The translations under genes were made by a program, and so were the position numbers. A stretch of DNA of 64,000 nucleotides from Natranaerovirga hydrolytica (GTDB lineage: Bacteria > Bacillota > Clostridia > Lachnospirales > DSM-24629): the NCBI RefSeq assembly GCF_004339095.1, contig NZ_SMGQ01000012.1:372001-436000 (forward strand), written 5' to 3'. The notes below the pieces were generated by a model. That model worked only from the letters and a program-made list of their open reading frames with translations. It had not been told where the DNA came from and searched no databases. This document shows positions 37,296-47,524 of the stretch, one piece after another (within the stretch, counting starts at the first letter, position 1; the number at the start of each line of letters is the position of its first letter).

Positions 37296-38558
37296 ATGAT
37301 TGTGTTAGAAATTATTCATTTAACTTTATTGAGTACGGCTAAGGCAGTATTTACCAGTGCTTACTTCTTAGTCATTGTATTTGTTTTTTATATGCTAAGA
37401 AAATCCCAAGTGATTAATCTCTATGGTTACAAAGAAAGGTTTCATAGTGCTAACCAACTGATAGAAAGTGTGTTACAAGGCATTGTTATTGGTGTAATGG
37501 GGAGTGTGGTCATGGTCATTGTGGGTTTACCTATAAAATTAAGCGCTGCAGTATTGTTGCTACTGCCCATTGCCATTATATTATCTTTAATTCATCCTAG
37601 GTTTTTATGTTTTTCCTATGCATTAGGGATTTTAGCATGCTTTAGTTTTATATTAAATGGACAAAATTACTTTGGAATTAATATGCCTAACTTAGAAATA
37701 GACATATCAGGTTTAATGGCCTTAGTGGGTGTTTTGCATTTAATGGAGGCCATATTAATCTACTTTGTAGGCGATAAAAATCCTATTCCCATAATAACTA
37801 AAAAAAACAATAAAGTTATTATGGGGTATATATTACAAAGATTTTGGCCCATTCCATTTTCTATCTTAGCGTTAAATATTGGAACCATTGATGGAAATGT
37901 TATTGACATGCCATCTTGGTGGCCAATTATCAAACCAGCATTAGATATGAACACAATGTATTTTTTTGCGTTATTACCCATTATAAGTGCATTAGGCTAT
38001 AGAACCATTACCTTTTCGTATGAACCAAAAGAAAAAGCTAGGGCATCCTCAATGAAATTAAGTTTGTATAGCATCGTATTGATTCTCTTTGCTATGTTTT
38101 CAGTTCATAACCCCATTATAAAAATCATTGGCGTAATGTATATGGTCATAGCCCACGAAGGTATTATGCAATGGGATCAATTAGTGGAACATATTAAAAA
38201 ACCCATTTACACTTTACCCAAACAAGGGGTAAGAGTAATCAGTATACAAAGCAATGGCATAGCAGATAAGTTGGGAATGGAAGTAGGAGACGTGATTCAT
38301 CGCATTAATGGTATAGACGTAAAAGATACAAAAGATTATAAGGAGGTTATAGAAGAAAACTATAATTTTTTTACGATTGATGTAGAAAAAAAAGACGGAA
38401 AAAAAGTCCAATTAGATTATCAAATGCTCAATACCTCTAAAAACTTAGGGTTAAATTATCTGCCAGAAAATCCAAAAATTATTTATCAGTATGAAACCCT
38501 TAATGAATTTAATTTATTACATATTATTTTTAAGAAATTAAAAAAAGAAGTTAAGTAA
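37296..38558 (+). CDS. MinJ-like multi-pass membrane protein with PDZ domain
   Basis: About 420 residues: eight or so hydrophobic segments over the first 320 residues, then a C-terminal cytoplasmic PDZ domain (KQGVRVISIQSNGIADKLGMEVGDVIHRINGIDVKD). In B. subtilis the same layout and position (ctpB neighbour, upstream of uvrBA) belong to MinJ, which bridges DivIVA and MinD at division sites. The homology is by architecture and context only. ATG 37296 has GGAGA upstream; ATG 37284 is also in frame. Confidence 0.78.
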   Translation: MIVLEIIHLTLLSTAKAVFTSAYFLVIVFVFYMLRKSQVINLYGYKERFHSANQLIESVLQGIVIGVMGSVVMVIVGLPIKLSAAVLLLLPIAIILSLIHPRFLCFSYALGILACFSFILNGQNYFGINMPNLEIDISGLMALVGVLHLMEAILIYFVGDKNPIPIITKKNNKVIMGYILQRFWPIPFSILALNIGTIDGNVIDMPSWWPIIKPALDMNTMYFFALLPIISALGYRTITFSYEPKEKARASSMKLSLYSIVLILFAMFSVHNPIIKIIGVMYMVIAHEGIMQWDQLVEHIKKPIYTLPKQGVRVISIQSNGIADKLGMEVGDVIHRINGIDVKDTKDYKEVIEENYNFFTIDVEKKDGKKVQLDYQMLNTSKNLGLNYLPENPKIIYQYETLNEFNLLHIIFKKLKKEVK

Positions 38559-38618
38559 AACTTTCTATGTCGTAGCACACGATTAATTCAGTTGCTATAA
38601 GCTATGGATAAAACCTAA

Positions 38619-38644
38619 GGACCTTTAATATAAGGTTCTTTTTT
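38619..38644 (+). terminator. Terminator after MinJ-like gene
   Basis: GGACCTT (38619-38625), TAATAT loop, AAGGTTC (38632-38638), with one G-U pair, then six T. Confidence 0.8.
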
Positions 38645-38682
38645 CATTTTAAAGAAAAGCCAAAAAAAATTAAAAATATTTA

Positions 38683-38721
38683 AGAACGTACGTTTGAAAA
38701 GTTGAGTTTTTATGGTATAAT
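38683..38721 (+). promoter_or_regulatory. LexA (SOS) box overlapping the uvrB promoter
   Basis: AGAACGTACGTTTG (38683-38696) matches the Gram-positive SOS box CGAACNNNNGTTCG at most positions. It overlaps the -35 TTGAAA (38694-38699); the -10 TATAAT is at 38716-38721, spacer 16. LexA bound here would block the polymerase until DNA damage. Confidence 0.8.
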
Positions 38722-38838
38722 GATATAATAAAATACAACTGTAATGGTTATTAACTGGAAATAATTATTAATAAACAAATGCCAAAGCAAGATAAGCTAT
38801 CTATCCATTATGATTAAAATAATAAAGAAGGTGATCAT

Positions 38839-40830
38839 GTGCCTAATTTTCAAATTACATCAGAATACAAACCAACAGGCGATCAACCTCAAGCCATTAA
38901 GATGTTGGCTGAAGGTTATAAACAAAATAATAAAGCTCAAACACTGCTAGGTGTTACAGGTTCAGGAAAAACATTTACTATGGCAAACATTATACAAGAC
39001 ATTCAAAAACCAACTTTAATAATTGCCCATAATAAGACTTTAGCGGCTCAATTATACGGGGAATTTAAAGAATTTTTTCCAAATAATGCAGTAGAATACT
39101 TTGTTAGTTATTATGATTATTATCAACCAGAAGCTTATGTACCTCACACAGATACATTTATAGAAAAAGATTCGTCTATTAATGAAGAAATTGATAAATT
39201 AAGACACTCTGCCACTGCATCTTTATTCGAACGCAATGATGTTATTATTATTGCCAGTGTATCTTGTATCTACGGATTAGGTGACCCTATTGATTATACC
39301 AATTTGGTATTATCCTTAAGACCAGGTGTAGAAAAAGAAAGAGATGACGTGTTAAAGAAATTAATTGATATTCAATACACTAGAAACGATTTGGATTTTA
39401 AAAGAGGAACCTTTAGAGTTCGTGGTGATGTTGTGGAAATACATCCTGCCGGTTCAGGAGAAAAGGCTGTTCGAGTAGAATTTTTTGGTGATGAAATTGA
39501 TAGAATAACAGAAATAGATGTATTAACAGGCGAGGTATTAGGCATGTTAGATCATATTTCTATTTTCCCAGCTTCTCATTATGTTATTCCACAAGAAAAA
39601 ATAGAAACAGCAGTACAATCCATAGAAAAAGAGCTAGAAGAATGTGTGAAATCTTTTAAAGAAGAAGACAAACTATTAGAAGCTCAAAGAATTGCTCAAA
39701 GAACCAATTTTGATATAGAAATGTTAAGGGAAACTGGGTTTTGCTCAGGAATAGAAAATTATTCAAGACATTTATCAGGACGCAGTGCTGGAAGTACACC
39801 TCATACATTAATAGATTATTTTCCAAAAGATTTTTTAATTATTGTAGATGAATCTCATATAACATTGCCTCAAATAAGAGGTATGTATGCAGGGGACCAA
39901 TCTAGAAAAAGTACTTTAGTAGAATATGGTTTTAGATTACCTTCAGCAAAAGATAATAGACCTCTTAACTTTAAGGAATTTGAAGAAAAAATCAATCAAA
40001 TCTTATTTGTATCAGCTACACCAAGTTCATATGAAGCAGAACATGAAGTATTAAGAGCAGAGCAAATTATACGACCTACAGGTTTAATCGATCCAGAAGT
40101 ACAAGTACGGCCTGTAAAAGGTCAAATTGATGATTTGATTAAGGAAGTCAATATTGAAATTGAAAAAGAACACAAAGTGCTCATAACAACCCTTACTAAA
40201 AAAATGGCAGAAGATTTAACAGACTATATGAAAGAAGTGGGTATTAGAGTAAGGTACTTACATTCAGATATTGATACGTTAGAGCGAATGGAGATTGTAA
40301 GAGATCTTAGGATGGATGTATTTGACGTGTTAATCGGTATTAACTTATTAAGAGAGGGATTAGATATACCAGAAGTAGCGTTAGTGGCTATATTAGACGC
40401 AGATAAAGAAGGGTTCTTGCGTTCAGAAACATCATTAATCCAAACCACTGGACGAGCAGCAAGGAATTCAGAAGGTCGAGTGATTATGTATGGTGATGTA
40501 ATAACCGATTCCATGAGAAAAGCAATTTCTGAAACCAATCGAAGAAGACAGATACAGGAAGAATATAACCTTAAACATGGCATTACGCCACAAACCATTA
40601 AAAAGAAAGTTCGAGATTTAATAAGCATATCAAAAGTTGCAGAAGATAAAGGCACATATGAACTGAAAAAAGACCCTGAGTCTATGGACAAAGAAGAATT
40701 ACAGACAGTTATTACACAAGTAACAAAAGATATGAATCAAGCAGCCGTTAATTTAGAGTTTGAAAAAGCTGCAGGATATAGAGACCAATTGATTGAATTA
40801 AAACAACATTTACTTTCATTAGATGAATAG
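38839..40830 (+). CDS. uvrB: Excinuclease ABC subunit UvrB
   Basis: Damage-verification helicase of nucleotide excision repair. 663 residues. Walker [10 protein letters not shown] near 40, the beta-hairpin block [33 protein letters not shown] near 95-125, helicase motif [26 protein letters not shown], and the C-terminal UVR domain ([23 protein letters not shown]) that binds UvrC. Start GTG at 38839 after GAAGGTGAT. It is transcribed with uvrA from an SOS promoter. Confidence 0.97.
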   Translation: MPNFQITSEYKPTGDQPQAIKMLAEGYKQNNKAQTLLGVTGSGKTFTMANIIQDIQKPTLIIAHNKTLAAQLYGEFKEFFPNNAVEYFVSYYDYYQPEAYVPHTDTFIEKDSSINEEIDKLRHSATASLFERNDVIIIASVSCIYGLGDPIDYTNLVLSLRPGVEKERDDVLKKLIDIQYTRNDLDFKRGTFRVRGDVVEIHPAGSGEKAVRVEFFGDEIDRITEIDVLTGEVLGMLDHISIFPASHYVIPQEKIETAVQSIEKELEECVKSFKEEDKLLEAQRIAQRTNFDIEMLRETGFCSGIENYSRHLSGRSAGSTPHTLIDYFPKDFLIIVDESHITLPQIRGMYAGDQSRKSTLVEYGFRLPSAKDNRPLNFKEFEEKINQILFVSATPSSYEAEHEVLRAEQIIRPTGLIDPEVQVRPVKGQIDDLIKEVNIEIEKEHKVLITTLTKKMAEDLTDYMKEVGIRVRYLHSDIDTLERMEIVRDLRMDVFDVLIGINLLREGLDIPEVALVAILDADKEGFLRSETSLIQTTGRAARNSEGRVIMYGDVITDSMRKAISETNRRRQIQEEYNLKHGITPQTIKKKVRDLISISKVAEDKGTYELKKDPESMDKEELQTVITQVTKDMNQAAVNLEFEKAAGYRDQLIELKQHLLSLDE

Positions 40831-40845
40831 AGAAGAGGAAGAAAA

Positions 40846-43677
40846 ATGGCAAAAGATAAAATTATCATTAGAGGCGCAAAAGAACATAACTTAAAAAGCT
40901 TAGACTTAACCATACCTAGAGATCAATTTATCGTGTTTACTGGTTTAAGTGGATCTGGAAAGTCTTCTTTAGCTTTTGATACCTTATATGCAGAAGGACA
41001 ACGAAGGTATATGGAATCTTTATCGTCTTACGCAAGACAATTTTTAGGACAAATGGAAAAACCAAATGTAGAACATATTGAAGGGTTATCGCCTGCTATA
41101 TCAATTGACCAAAAGACAACCAATAGAAATCCAAGGTCTACTGTAGGAACGGTAACGGAAATATATGATTACTTTAGGTTGTTATATGCAAGAATCGGCG
41201 TGCCTCATTGTCCAGTGTGTGGAAAAGAAATCAAAAAGCAAACCATAGACCAAATGGTAGATGCCATAATGGGATTGGAAGAAAGAACAAAAATTCAACT
41301 TCTAGCGCCAGTTGTAAGGGGAAGAAAAGGTCAACATATAAAAGTATTAGATCAAGCAAGAAAAAGCGGATATGTTAGAGTAAGAATCGATGGCAATTTA
41401 TATGACCTATCAGAAGAGATTGACTTGGATAAAAATAAAAAACATACCATTGAAGTAGTCGTTGATCGATTGGTTATAAAAGAAGGCATTGAAAAAAGAT
41501 TAGCCGATTCTATAGAAACCGTATTGCAATTAACAGATGGTTTAGTAATTGTAGATGTTTTAGACAGTGAACCGTTAACATTTAGTCAAAATTTTTCTTG
41601 TACAGATTGTAATATTAGTATTAATGAAATAGAACCTAGGCTATTTTCATTTAATAATCCCTTTGGCGCTTGTGACGAATGTCATGGCTTAGGATTTAAA
41701 ATGGAATTCACCCCAGAATTATTGGTGCCTAATCCTAATCTGACATTGCTTGAAGGTGCCATTGTGGTACCGGGTTGGGCATCAGCAGCTAATGAAGACA
41801 GTTATGTAAGAAGCTTATTGGAATCTTTAGCACGTCATTATCAGTTTAATCTAAAAACACCGTATAAAGATTTATCAGATGACATAAAAGATTTATTAAT
41901 GCATGGTAATCAAGGGGAAATCATAACCATTGATATTAAAAATGGCTATCGAACAGGTGCGTATGAAACAGATTTTGAAGGAATTCTTAAAAATGTTGAA
42001 AGACGTTATAATGAAACATCTTCAGAATATATGCGCCAAGAATACGAAAGTTATATGACCAATACCCCTTGTCCAAAGTGTGAAGGGAAAAGGTTAAGTC
42101 AAGAGGCTCTTGCAGTAACCATTAATGATAAAAACATTTCACAAGTGACAGAAATGGCTATTGGAGAAGTAAAAGACTTTTTTGAAACACTTGAACTCAC
42201 CAATAGGCAAAAATTAATTGGTGAACAAATTCTAAAAGAAATCTATGCAAGGTTAGGCTTTCTAAATGATGTTGGGTTAGAGTATTTGACTTTATCTAGA
42301 ACAGCTGGAACTTTATCAGGTGGAGAAGCTCAAAGAATTCGATTGGCAACACAAATCGGTTCAGGTTTAGTGGGTGTCGTGTATATATTAGATGAGCCAA
42401 GTATCGGTCTACATCAAAGGGATAATGATAAATTATTAAAAACGTTAAACAATCTTAAAAACCTTGGCAATACCTTGATTGTTGTAGAACATGATGAAGA
42501 CACAATGTTTGCAGCAGATCACGTTGTGGATATTGGACCAGGAGCAGGTATTCATGGTGGTGAAGTGGTTGCTCAAGGAACCGCACAAGAAATTATGGAT
42601 CATAAAGATTCCATTACAGGAGCCTATTTAAGTGGAAGAACCAAGATTGAAGTGCCTAAAAAAAGAAAAAAACCAAATGGCAAATATTTAGAAGTTAAAG
42701 GGGCACAAGAAAATAACCTTAAAAATATAGATGTAAAATTTCCATTAGGCATTTTGACTTGTATTACAGGAGTATCCGGTTCGGGGAAAAGTACACTCAT
42801 TAATGAAATTCTTTATAAAAGCGTTGCAAAAGAAGTGGGACGATCAAAATTAAAACCAGGCAACCATGACAAAGTGTTAGGATTAGAACATTTAGACAAA
42901 GTTATCGATATTGATCAAGCACCAATTGGAAGAACACCAAGATCTAATCCAGCAACTTATACAGGTGTATTTGATCAGATTAGAGATTTGTTTGCTACGA
43001 CTACAGAAGCAAAGATGAAAGGTTATCAAAAAGGACGATTTAGTTTTAATGTAAAAGGTGGAAGGTGTGAAGCTTGCCGAGGTGACGGTATTTTAAAAAT
43101 TGAAATGCACTTTTTGCCGGATATATATGTGCCTTGTGAAGTGTGCAGTGGCAAGAGATACAATAGAGAAACCCTAGAAGTAAAATACAAAGGAAAAACC
43201 ATAGCAGATGTATTGGATATGACAGTAGAGCATGCTTTAACATTTTTTGAAAATATACCCAATATCAAGAGAAAGTTACAAACATTATATGATGTGGGTT
43301 TATCTTATGTTAAATTAGGACAATCCTCAACAACCTTATCAGGTGGAGAAGCCCAAAGAGTAAAATTGGCTACAGAATTAAGCAAAAGAAGTACTGGTAA
43401 AACCCTTTATATATTAGACGAACCAACAACAGGATTACACTTTGCAGATGTCCATCGATTGGTTGATATCTTACAACGTTTGGTTGAAGGAGGCAATACC
43501 GTCTTGGTTATTGAACATAATTTAGAAGTCATAAAAACAGCAGATTATATCATTGACTTAGGACCTGAAGGTGGTCATAAAGGTGGAACAGTTATAGGGC
43601 AAGGGACTCCAGAAGATATTGCAAAAATAAAAGATTCATACACAGGACAATTTTTAAAGAAAATATTAAAAAGGTAG
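40846..43677 (+). CDS. uvrA: Excinuclease ABC subunit UvrA
   Basis: Damage-recognition ATPase of excision repair. 943 residues, the standard length. Two ABC modules: [38 protein letters not shown] at the start and [17 protein letters not shown] in the second half. Two LSGGEAQR signatures and zinc-binding CxxC pairs are visible (CPVCGKE, CTDC...CDEC, CEAC...CEVC). It lies 15 bases after uvrB. Confidence 0.97.
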   Translation: MAKDKIIIRGAKEHNLKSLDLTIPRDQFIVFTGLSGSGKSSLAFDTLYAEGQRRYMESLSSYARQFLGQMEKPNVEHIEGLSPAISIDQKTTNRNPRSTVGTVTEIYDYFRLLYARIGVPHCPVCGKEIKKQTIDQMVDAIMGLEERTKIQLLAPVVRGRKGQHIKVLDQARKSGYVRVRIDGNLYDLSEEIDLDKNKKHTIEVVVDRLVIKEGIEKRLADSIETVLQLTDGLVIVDVLDSEPLTFSQNFSCTDCNISINEIEPRLFSFNNPFGACDECHGLGFKMEFTPELLVPNPNLTLLEGAIVVPGWASAANEDSYVRSLLESLARHYQFNLKTPYKDLSDDIKDLLMHGNQGEIITIDIKNGYRTGAYETDFEGILKNVERRYNETSSEYMRQEYESYMTNTPCPKCEGKRLSQEALAVTINDKNISQVTEMAIGEVKDFFETLELTNRQKLIGEQILKEIYARLGFLNDVGLEYLTLSRTAGTLSGGEAQRIRLATQIGSGLVGVVYILDEPSIGLHQRDNDKLLKTLNNLKNLGNTLIVVEHDEDTMFAADHVVDIGPGAGIHGGEVVAQGTAQEIMDHKDSITGAYLSGRTKIEVPKKRKKPNGKYLEVKGAQENNLKNIDVKFPLGILTCITGVSGSGKSTLINEILYKSVAKEVGRSKLKPGNHDKVLGLEHLDKVIDIDQAPIGRTPRSNPATYTGVFDQIRDLFATTTEAKMKGYQKGRFSFNVKGGRCEACRGDGILKIEMHFLPDIYVPCEVCSGKRYNRETLEVKYKGKTIADVLDMTVEHALTFFENIPNIKRKLQTLYDVGLSYVKLGQSSTTLSGGEAQRVKLATELSKRSTGKTLYILDEPTTGLHFADVHRLVDILQRLVEGGNTVLVIEHNLEVIKTADYIIDLGPEGGHKGGTVIGQGTPEDIAKIKDSYTGQFLKKILKR

Positions 43678-43695
43678 AGCTTAGGCTCTACCTTT
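43670..43695 (+). terminator. Terminator between uvrA and the convergent SemiSWEET gene
   Basis: AAAGGTAGAGC (43670-43680), TTAG loop, GCTCTACCTTT (43685-43695). The stem includes the uvrA stop codon and has A and T flanks, so it may serve both strands. Confidence 0.75.
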
Positions 43696-43699
43696 AATA

Positions 43700-43945
43700 T
43701 TATTTGTATTTTAATTTAAGCATTAAAATCGTGAAAGCCAATATAAACGTAACGATATTGGCAATCAATATAGGCATATCGCTAATAATAAAGCCATATA
43801 CAGTCCAGCAAAAAACCCCAGTAGTAAAAATAGAGTACATGCCTAATGATATACCAGATGTATCTTTGTCTTTAATGGTTTTTAAGGTTTGTGGTAAAAA
43901 AGAAACAGTTGTTAAAGTTGCTGCAATGGTACCAAATATTTCCAT
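43700..43945 (-). CDS. SemiSWEET / PQ-loop small membrane transporter
   Basis: 81 residues with three hydrophobic segments and the PQ motif in SFLPQTLKTIKDKDTSGIS (about 17-35), followed by YSIFTTGVFCWTVYGFI. This matches bacterial SemiSWEET half-transporters, which dimerise to move sugars. ATG 43945 has AAGGAGA upstream on this strand; an in-frame start at 43996 is less likely. It is one of two minus-strand genes. Confidence 0.85.
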   Translation of the reverse strand: MEIFGTIAATLTTVSFLPQTLKTIKDKDTSGISLGMYSIFTTGVFCWTVYGFIISDMPILIANIVTFILAFTILMLKLKYK

Positions 43946-44068
43946 GACAATCTCCTTATCTACAAATATATTTATAATAAAACATAACTCATACATATTA
44001 TACTCTTTTTAACAAAAAAAGCAATAGAATAAAAGGAGCAAGGTGTTTATAGGATTATCTTGACTCCT

Positions 44069-44101
44069 ATTGTCAACCTAAAAAATAAAAAGGTTGACAA
44101 T
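44069..44101 (+). promoter_or_regulatory. BirA operator upstream of bioY
   Basis: ATTGTCAACCT (44069-44079) and AGGTTGACAAT (44091-44101) form an 11-base perfect inverted repeat. It resembles the biotin-repressor operator TTGTAAACC-N-GGTTTACAA, with slightly short spacing (13 bases between the 9-base arms). Confidence 0.82.
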
Positions 44102-44122
44102 TGTCTTGTCTTTTTATAAAAT
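44094..44122 (+). promoter_or_regulatory. bioY-bioB promoter
   Basis: TTGACA (44094-44099) lies within the right arm of the BirA operator; TAAAAT (44117-44122) follows after 17 bases. Biotin-loaded BirA would cover the -35. Confidence 0.7.
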
Positions 44123-44151
44123 GTATTTAAAAAAGAAGGGAAGTATGTGTT

Positions 44152-44736
44152 ATGAATTTAAAAACAAGAGATTTGATTTTAGTTGCAATGTTTGCTGCCT
44201 TATCAGCTGTAGGGGCATTTATAAGAATACCATTGCCAATTGTGCCATTTACATTACAAACTTTTTTCTGTGCTTTTGCAGGTATATTATTAGGTGCAAA
44301 ACTAGGTATGCTTTCACAGGTAATCTATGTATTGTTAGGATTAATGGGGTTACCTATTTTTACCCAAGGCGGGGGTATTGATTATATATTTAACCCTACA
44401 TTTGGTTATTTAATTGGTTTTGTTGTAGGGACTTATGTAATAGGGTTACTAAGCGAAAAAGTAAAAAACATTACGGTAATTAAACTTTTTGGAATTATTA
44501 TGACAGGGATTATGATTTTTTACATAATTGGTGTGCCTTACTTATACTTCATATACAGATTTTACTTACAAAGTGATGTGGCAATAAGATGGGCTGTCAG
44601 TATTGGATTTATACCAACAATAGGAGGGGATATTGTAAAAGCAATTATCTTAACAGGAGTAGCTTATAAAATTGTACCCATATTATCTAAGGAACGATTA
44701 ATACCAAGAAAAGGATTTATATATAATGAAGGGTAA
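44152..44736 (+). CDS. bioY: Biotin transporter BioY (ECF S component)
   Basis: Substrate-binding membrane subunit of the biotin ECF importer. 194 residues with six hydrophobic segments. Family blocks: ALSAVGAFIRIPLPIVPFTLQTFFCAFAGILLGAKLG, then LLGLMGLPIFTQGGGIDYIFNPTFGYLIGF and the C-terminal GGDIVKAIILTG. Its partners are probably the EcfA1A2T proteins encoded at 10.7-13.2 kb. It overlaps bioB by 11 bases, under BirA control. Confidence 0.95.
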   Translation: MNLKTRDLILVAMFAALSAVGAFIRIPLPIVPFTLQTFFCAFAGILLGAKLGMLSQVIYVLLGLMGLPIFTQGGGIDYIFNPTFGYLIGFVVGTYVIGLLSEKVKNITVIKLFGIIMTGIMIFYIIGVPYLYFIYRFYLQSDVAIRWAVSIGFIPTIGGDIVKAIILTGVAYKIVPILSKERLIPRKGFIYNEG

Positions 44737-45694
44737 TGTGTCCTTAAAACAATTAGCCATAAAAGTATTAGAGGGATATGAAATCCAATATGAGGAAGCC
44801 ATTGCACTATCTATGATAGAAGATATAGATGCCTTACTAGGGTGGGCTAATACCATTCGAGAAAAGTATAATGGCAAAAAAGTTGATTTGTGTAGTATTA
44901 TGAATGCAAAATCAGGAAAGTGCACAGAAGATTGTAAGTTTTGTGCTCAATCCGCCCATTACAAAACCGATGCGCCAGTTTTTTCTCTCATTAATGAAGA
45001 TGAAATCCTTAAAAGAGCAAAAGAAAATGAAGCAAACGGTGTCCACCGTTTTTCACTAGTCACCAGTGGTAAAAGAATCCGTGATAAAGATTTAGATCAG
45101 ATTCTTAATACGTATAAAACATTAAAAGAAAAAACAAGATTAGAATTATGTGCTTCATTTGGTTTGTTAACGTACCAACAAGCTTTAAAAATTAAAAAAG
45201 CGGGCATTTTGACATATCATCACAATTTGGAAACCAGTAAAAATTATTTTCAAAAAATATGTACCACACATACCTATGAAGATAGAATCAATACAATAAA
45301 AAATGCTTTAAAAGCAGGATTAGATGTTTGTTGTGGTGGGATTTTTGGCATAGGAGAATTGATGGAAGATCGGATACAAATGGTTTTCGAGATAAAAAAA
45401 TTAGGCATACAGTCTATACCCATTAATATATTAATGCCCATTAACGGAACACCTTTAGAAAAACAACCACCACTGGACACAATGGAAATACTTAAGACCA
45501 TTGGAATTATTCGTTTCATTATGCCAAGTGGGGTTATTCGATATGGGGGCGGCAGAAAAATACTACAAGAACATCAAAAAACAGGGTGGCACTCAGGTGT
45601 CAACGGTGCGTTAGTAGGCAATTATTTGACAACCATTGGCAATACAATAGCTGAGGACATAAAAATGATTAAAGAACAAGGCTTAGAAGTATAA
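44726..45694 (+). CDS. bioB: Biotin synthase
   Basis: Radical SAM enzyme that inserts sulfur into dethiobiotin. The [4Fe-4S] cysteines are C66, C70 and C73 (SGKCTEDCKFC). Further blocks: VHRFSLVTSGKR, YHHNLETSKNYF and CCGGIFGIGELMEDRI. Length 322. No bioA, bioD or bioF is nearby, so the cell may salvage dethiobiotin or biotin through BioY, or hold the other genes elsewhere. Confidence 0.94.
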   Translation: MKGNVSLKQLAIKVLEGYEIQYEEAIALSMIEDIDALLGWANTIREKYNGKKVDLCSIMNAKSGKCTEDCKFCAQSAHYKTDAPVFSLINEDEILKRAKENEANGVHRFSLVTSGKRIRDKDLDQILNTYKTLKEKTRLELCASFGLLTYQQALKIKKAGILTYHHNLETSKNYFQKICTTHTYEDRINTIKNALKAGLDVCCGGIFGIGELMEDRIQMVFEIKKLGIQSIPINILMPINGTPLEKQPPLDTMEILKTIGIIRFIMPSGVIRYGGGRKILQEHQKTGWHSGVNGALVGNYLTTIGNTIAEDIKMIKEQGLEV

Positions 45695-45723
45695 AATAAA
45701 AAGAAATGCACATTCTATAATAA

Positions 45724-45834
45724 GTATAAAAGTCTAATCTGCAAACTTGCTGGCAAGGATTTGGAGATTAGACATTTAACGAAACTTATGTCTATTACCT
45801 TAGTAAAAGGCATAAGATGAGTTAAGATGAAAGT
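45724..45834 (+). repeat. Structured intergenic repeat, copy R2 (modules 1+2)
   Basis: GTCTAATCT (45732-45740) pairs with AGATTAGAC (45765-45773), with inner CTTGCTGGCAAG. The second hairpin pairs CTTATG (45785-45790) with CATAAG (45811-45816), and inner TTAC with GTAA. It ends GAGTTAAGATGAAAGTC. Compared with R1, stem positions change on both sides: TTT/AAA becomes TCT/AGA, and CTTAC/GTAAG becomes CTTGC/GCAAG. Confidence 0.85.
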
Positions 45835-45863
45835 CGTATTCTCAAATTTAAAGGAGTGTGCAT

Positions 45864-46943
45864 ATGGCAGGGTTAATTAGAAGGTTTTTTCCTGGAGGCA
45901 ACACATCTGTTGGTTTTTACTCTTATTATGATTACATAATAAACAAAGATGCCAATCGCATTATCATTTTAAAAGGTGGGCCAGGAACAGGTAAATCCTC
46001 TTTAATGAAAAAAGTAGCAAAAGAATTGCTAGAAAAAGGTTATGATGTAGAATTTCATCATTGCTCATCGGATAGTGATTCCATAGATGGTTTAGTGGTA
46101 CCTCAATTAAATGTTGCAATGGTAGATGGAACGGCACCTCATGTTATTGAACCACGCTTTCCAGGAGCTGTTGATGAAATTATTAATCTAGGACAATACT
46201 GGAATGAAGAGAATTTAGTTAAAAACAAAGCAAGTATAATAGAATCCATAGAAAAAAACGGAAAGTTTTTTAAAAGAGCATATTATTATTTTGGAGCAGC
46301 AAAATTAATTGAAGAAGATACTATTTGGAAACACAAAGAAGCATTAAATACTAAAAAAATAAATCAGTATAGCATGGATATAATGAATGAAATATATCCT
46401 AAAACAAGCAGCATAGAAAGATTAGGAAAAGAAAGACATTTATTTGGAAGTGCATTTACACCAAAAGGATATATAGATTTTACGTTAGAACATATCAATA
46501 AAGATTATAAAATCTATTATCTAATGGGAGCAGTAGGCACTGGGAAATCAAGTGTATTAAAAAATATATATGAAAAAGCTATAGCTCTAGGGTTTGATGT
46601 AGAAGTTATGCATACGCCACTTATACCAGAAAAAATAATGACGGTCATTATTAAACCATTAAAAATTGTAGTGAGCACAAGTGATCTGGTAAAGGATTGC
46701 TGTGATCAAATAATAGATACCAATGCTTTTTTAAACAAAAAGCACTTAGAAGGTTATACACAAGATATTGAAGACAATAAAAAAATATTTGATGACTTAA
46801 TAAAAATAGGCATGAATAATATTACAAGGGCAAAAGAAAATCATGATAAGATTGAAGGATATTATATTTCTAATATGGATTTTAACCCTTATAATGATAT
46901 AAAGGATTATATTGTTAACAAAATGATAAAATTAGGTCAGTAA
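45864..46943 (+). CDS. Double P-loop ATPase (PRK06851-like)
   Basis: 359 residues with two Walker A motifs: GGPGTGKSS at 38-46 and GAVGTGKSS at 222-230. The two halves look like a tandem duplication of a P-loop NTPase: the first continues FHHCSSDSDSIDGLVVPQLNVAMVDGTAPHVIEPRFPGAVDEI, the second EVMHTPLIPEKIMTVIIKPLKIVVST. Clostridia carry such proteins, but I know no assigned function. ATG 45864 follows AAAGGAG; GTG 45858 is less likely. It is followed by a hairpin. Confidence 0.75.
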   Translation: MAGLIRRFFPGGNTSVGFYSYYDYIINKDANRIIILKGGPGTGKSSLMKKVAKELLEKGYDVEFHHCSSDSDSIDGLVVPQLNVAMVDGTAPHVIEPRFPGAVDEIINLGQYWNEENLVKNKASIIESIEKNGKFFKRAYYYFGAAKLIEEDTIWKHKEALNTKKINQYSMDIMNEIYPKTSSIERLGKERHLFGSAFTPKGYIDFTLEHINKDYKIYYLMGAVGTGKSSVLKNIYEKAIALGFDVEVMHTPLIPEKIMTVIIKPLKIVVSTSDLVKDCCDQIIDTNAFLNKKHLEGYTQDIEDNKKIFDDLIKIGMNNITRAKENHDKIEGYYISNMDFNPYNDIKDYIVNKMIKLGQ

Positions 46944-46949
46944 GTCATA

Positions 46950-47001
46950 AGCTCCTTTTTTTGAAAGACAGTTAAAAAAATCTGTCATCATAAAAGGAGC
47001 T
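46950..47001 (+). terminator. Compound hairpin, probable terminator
   Basis: AGCTCCTTTT (46950-46959) pairs with AAAAGGAGCT (46992-47001). Inside it, GACAG (46967-46971) pairs with CTGTC (46982-46986). The following ATTTTAT is only moderately T-rich. Confidence 0.6.
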
Positions 47002-47253
47002 ATTTTATAGGAAAGCAATCAAAGTGCCCGATTAATAGCCAGTTCAAGTCATAGGATGAAAAAAGGAAATCTATTAGAATGAAATAACTAAATAAATGTA
47101 TTGAAGTTTGTTCAAAGCAATCTATAAAGGCTACTGTATATAAAATGAATAATAATATTTAAAAAACTGCAAAATTACATCTGATATATGAAAAAAGTCC
47201 TAAAATTAATCCCTGCAAATGAAAGAATGGAATAATTATACTGCAAAAAAATG

Positions 47254-47282
47254 TTGAGAAATTGTTACATTTATATTATAAT
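47254..47282 (+). promoter_or_regulatory. Promoter for the NSS transporter
   Basis: TTGAGA (47254-47259), 17 bases, TATAAT (47277-47282). It would give a leader of about 235 bases. The stretch 47002-47253 before it shows no gene or clear signal. Confidence 0.65.
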
Positions 47283-47524
47283 GAAAAATAACTTGGGCTA
47301 ATAGGTATATTAGTTAAAGTACTAAGCATTTCTTTTAAGGGGTTTCTTAATTGCTTATATGTTAGAAGGCATTTGATGATGGTATTATAAAATACATGTG
47401 CGAATAGCACACTTTTCTTTTGTTTTTTGGTTTAACACTTTAAAGAATTAAAAGGAAAGTGGGCAAAAGTCAAATAAAACAATTAAGAAATTTCTTGAAC
47501 AAATATTTTAGGAGGATTAATTAG
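47283..47524 (+). promoter_or_regulatory. Long structured leader before the NSS transporter
   Basis: No reading frame of note. CACTTTTCTTTT (47410-47421) pairs over 12 positions (one G-U) with AAAAGGAAAGTG (47450-47461). CTAAT and ATTAG near 47298-47311 form a small stem. I see no T-box, SAM, lysine or glycine riboswitch consensus. A metabolite- or protein-sensing leader is possible but unproven. The ribosome site TAGGAGG lies just before the gene. Confidence 0.35.

Noticed and set aside
43704-44012. Plus-strand reading frame opposite the SemiSWEET gene
   Set aside because: It is antisense to a recognisable PQ-loop protein and has no ribosome site.
44094-44381. Reading frame crossing the bioY start
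   Set aside because: It begins in the BirA-controlled promoter and runs out of frame through bioY; cysteine-rich nonsense translation.
47283-47524. T-box or SAM riboswitch before the NSS transporter
   Set aside because: The T-box core AGGGTGG-ACCGCG and the conserved SAM riboswitch elements are not found.
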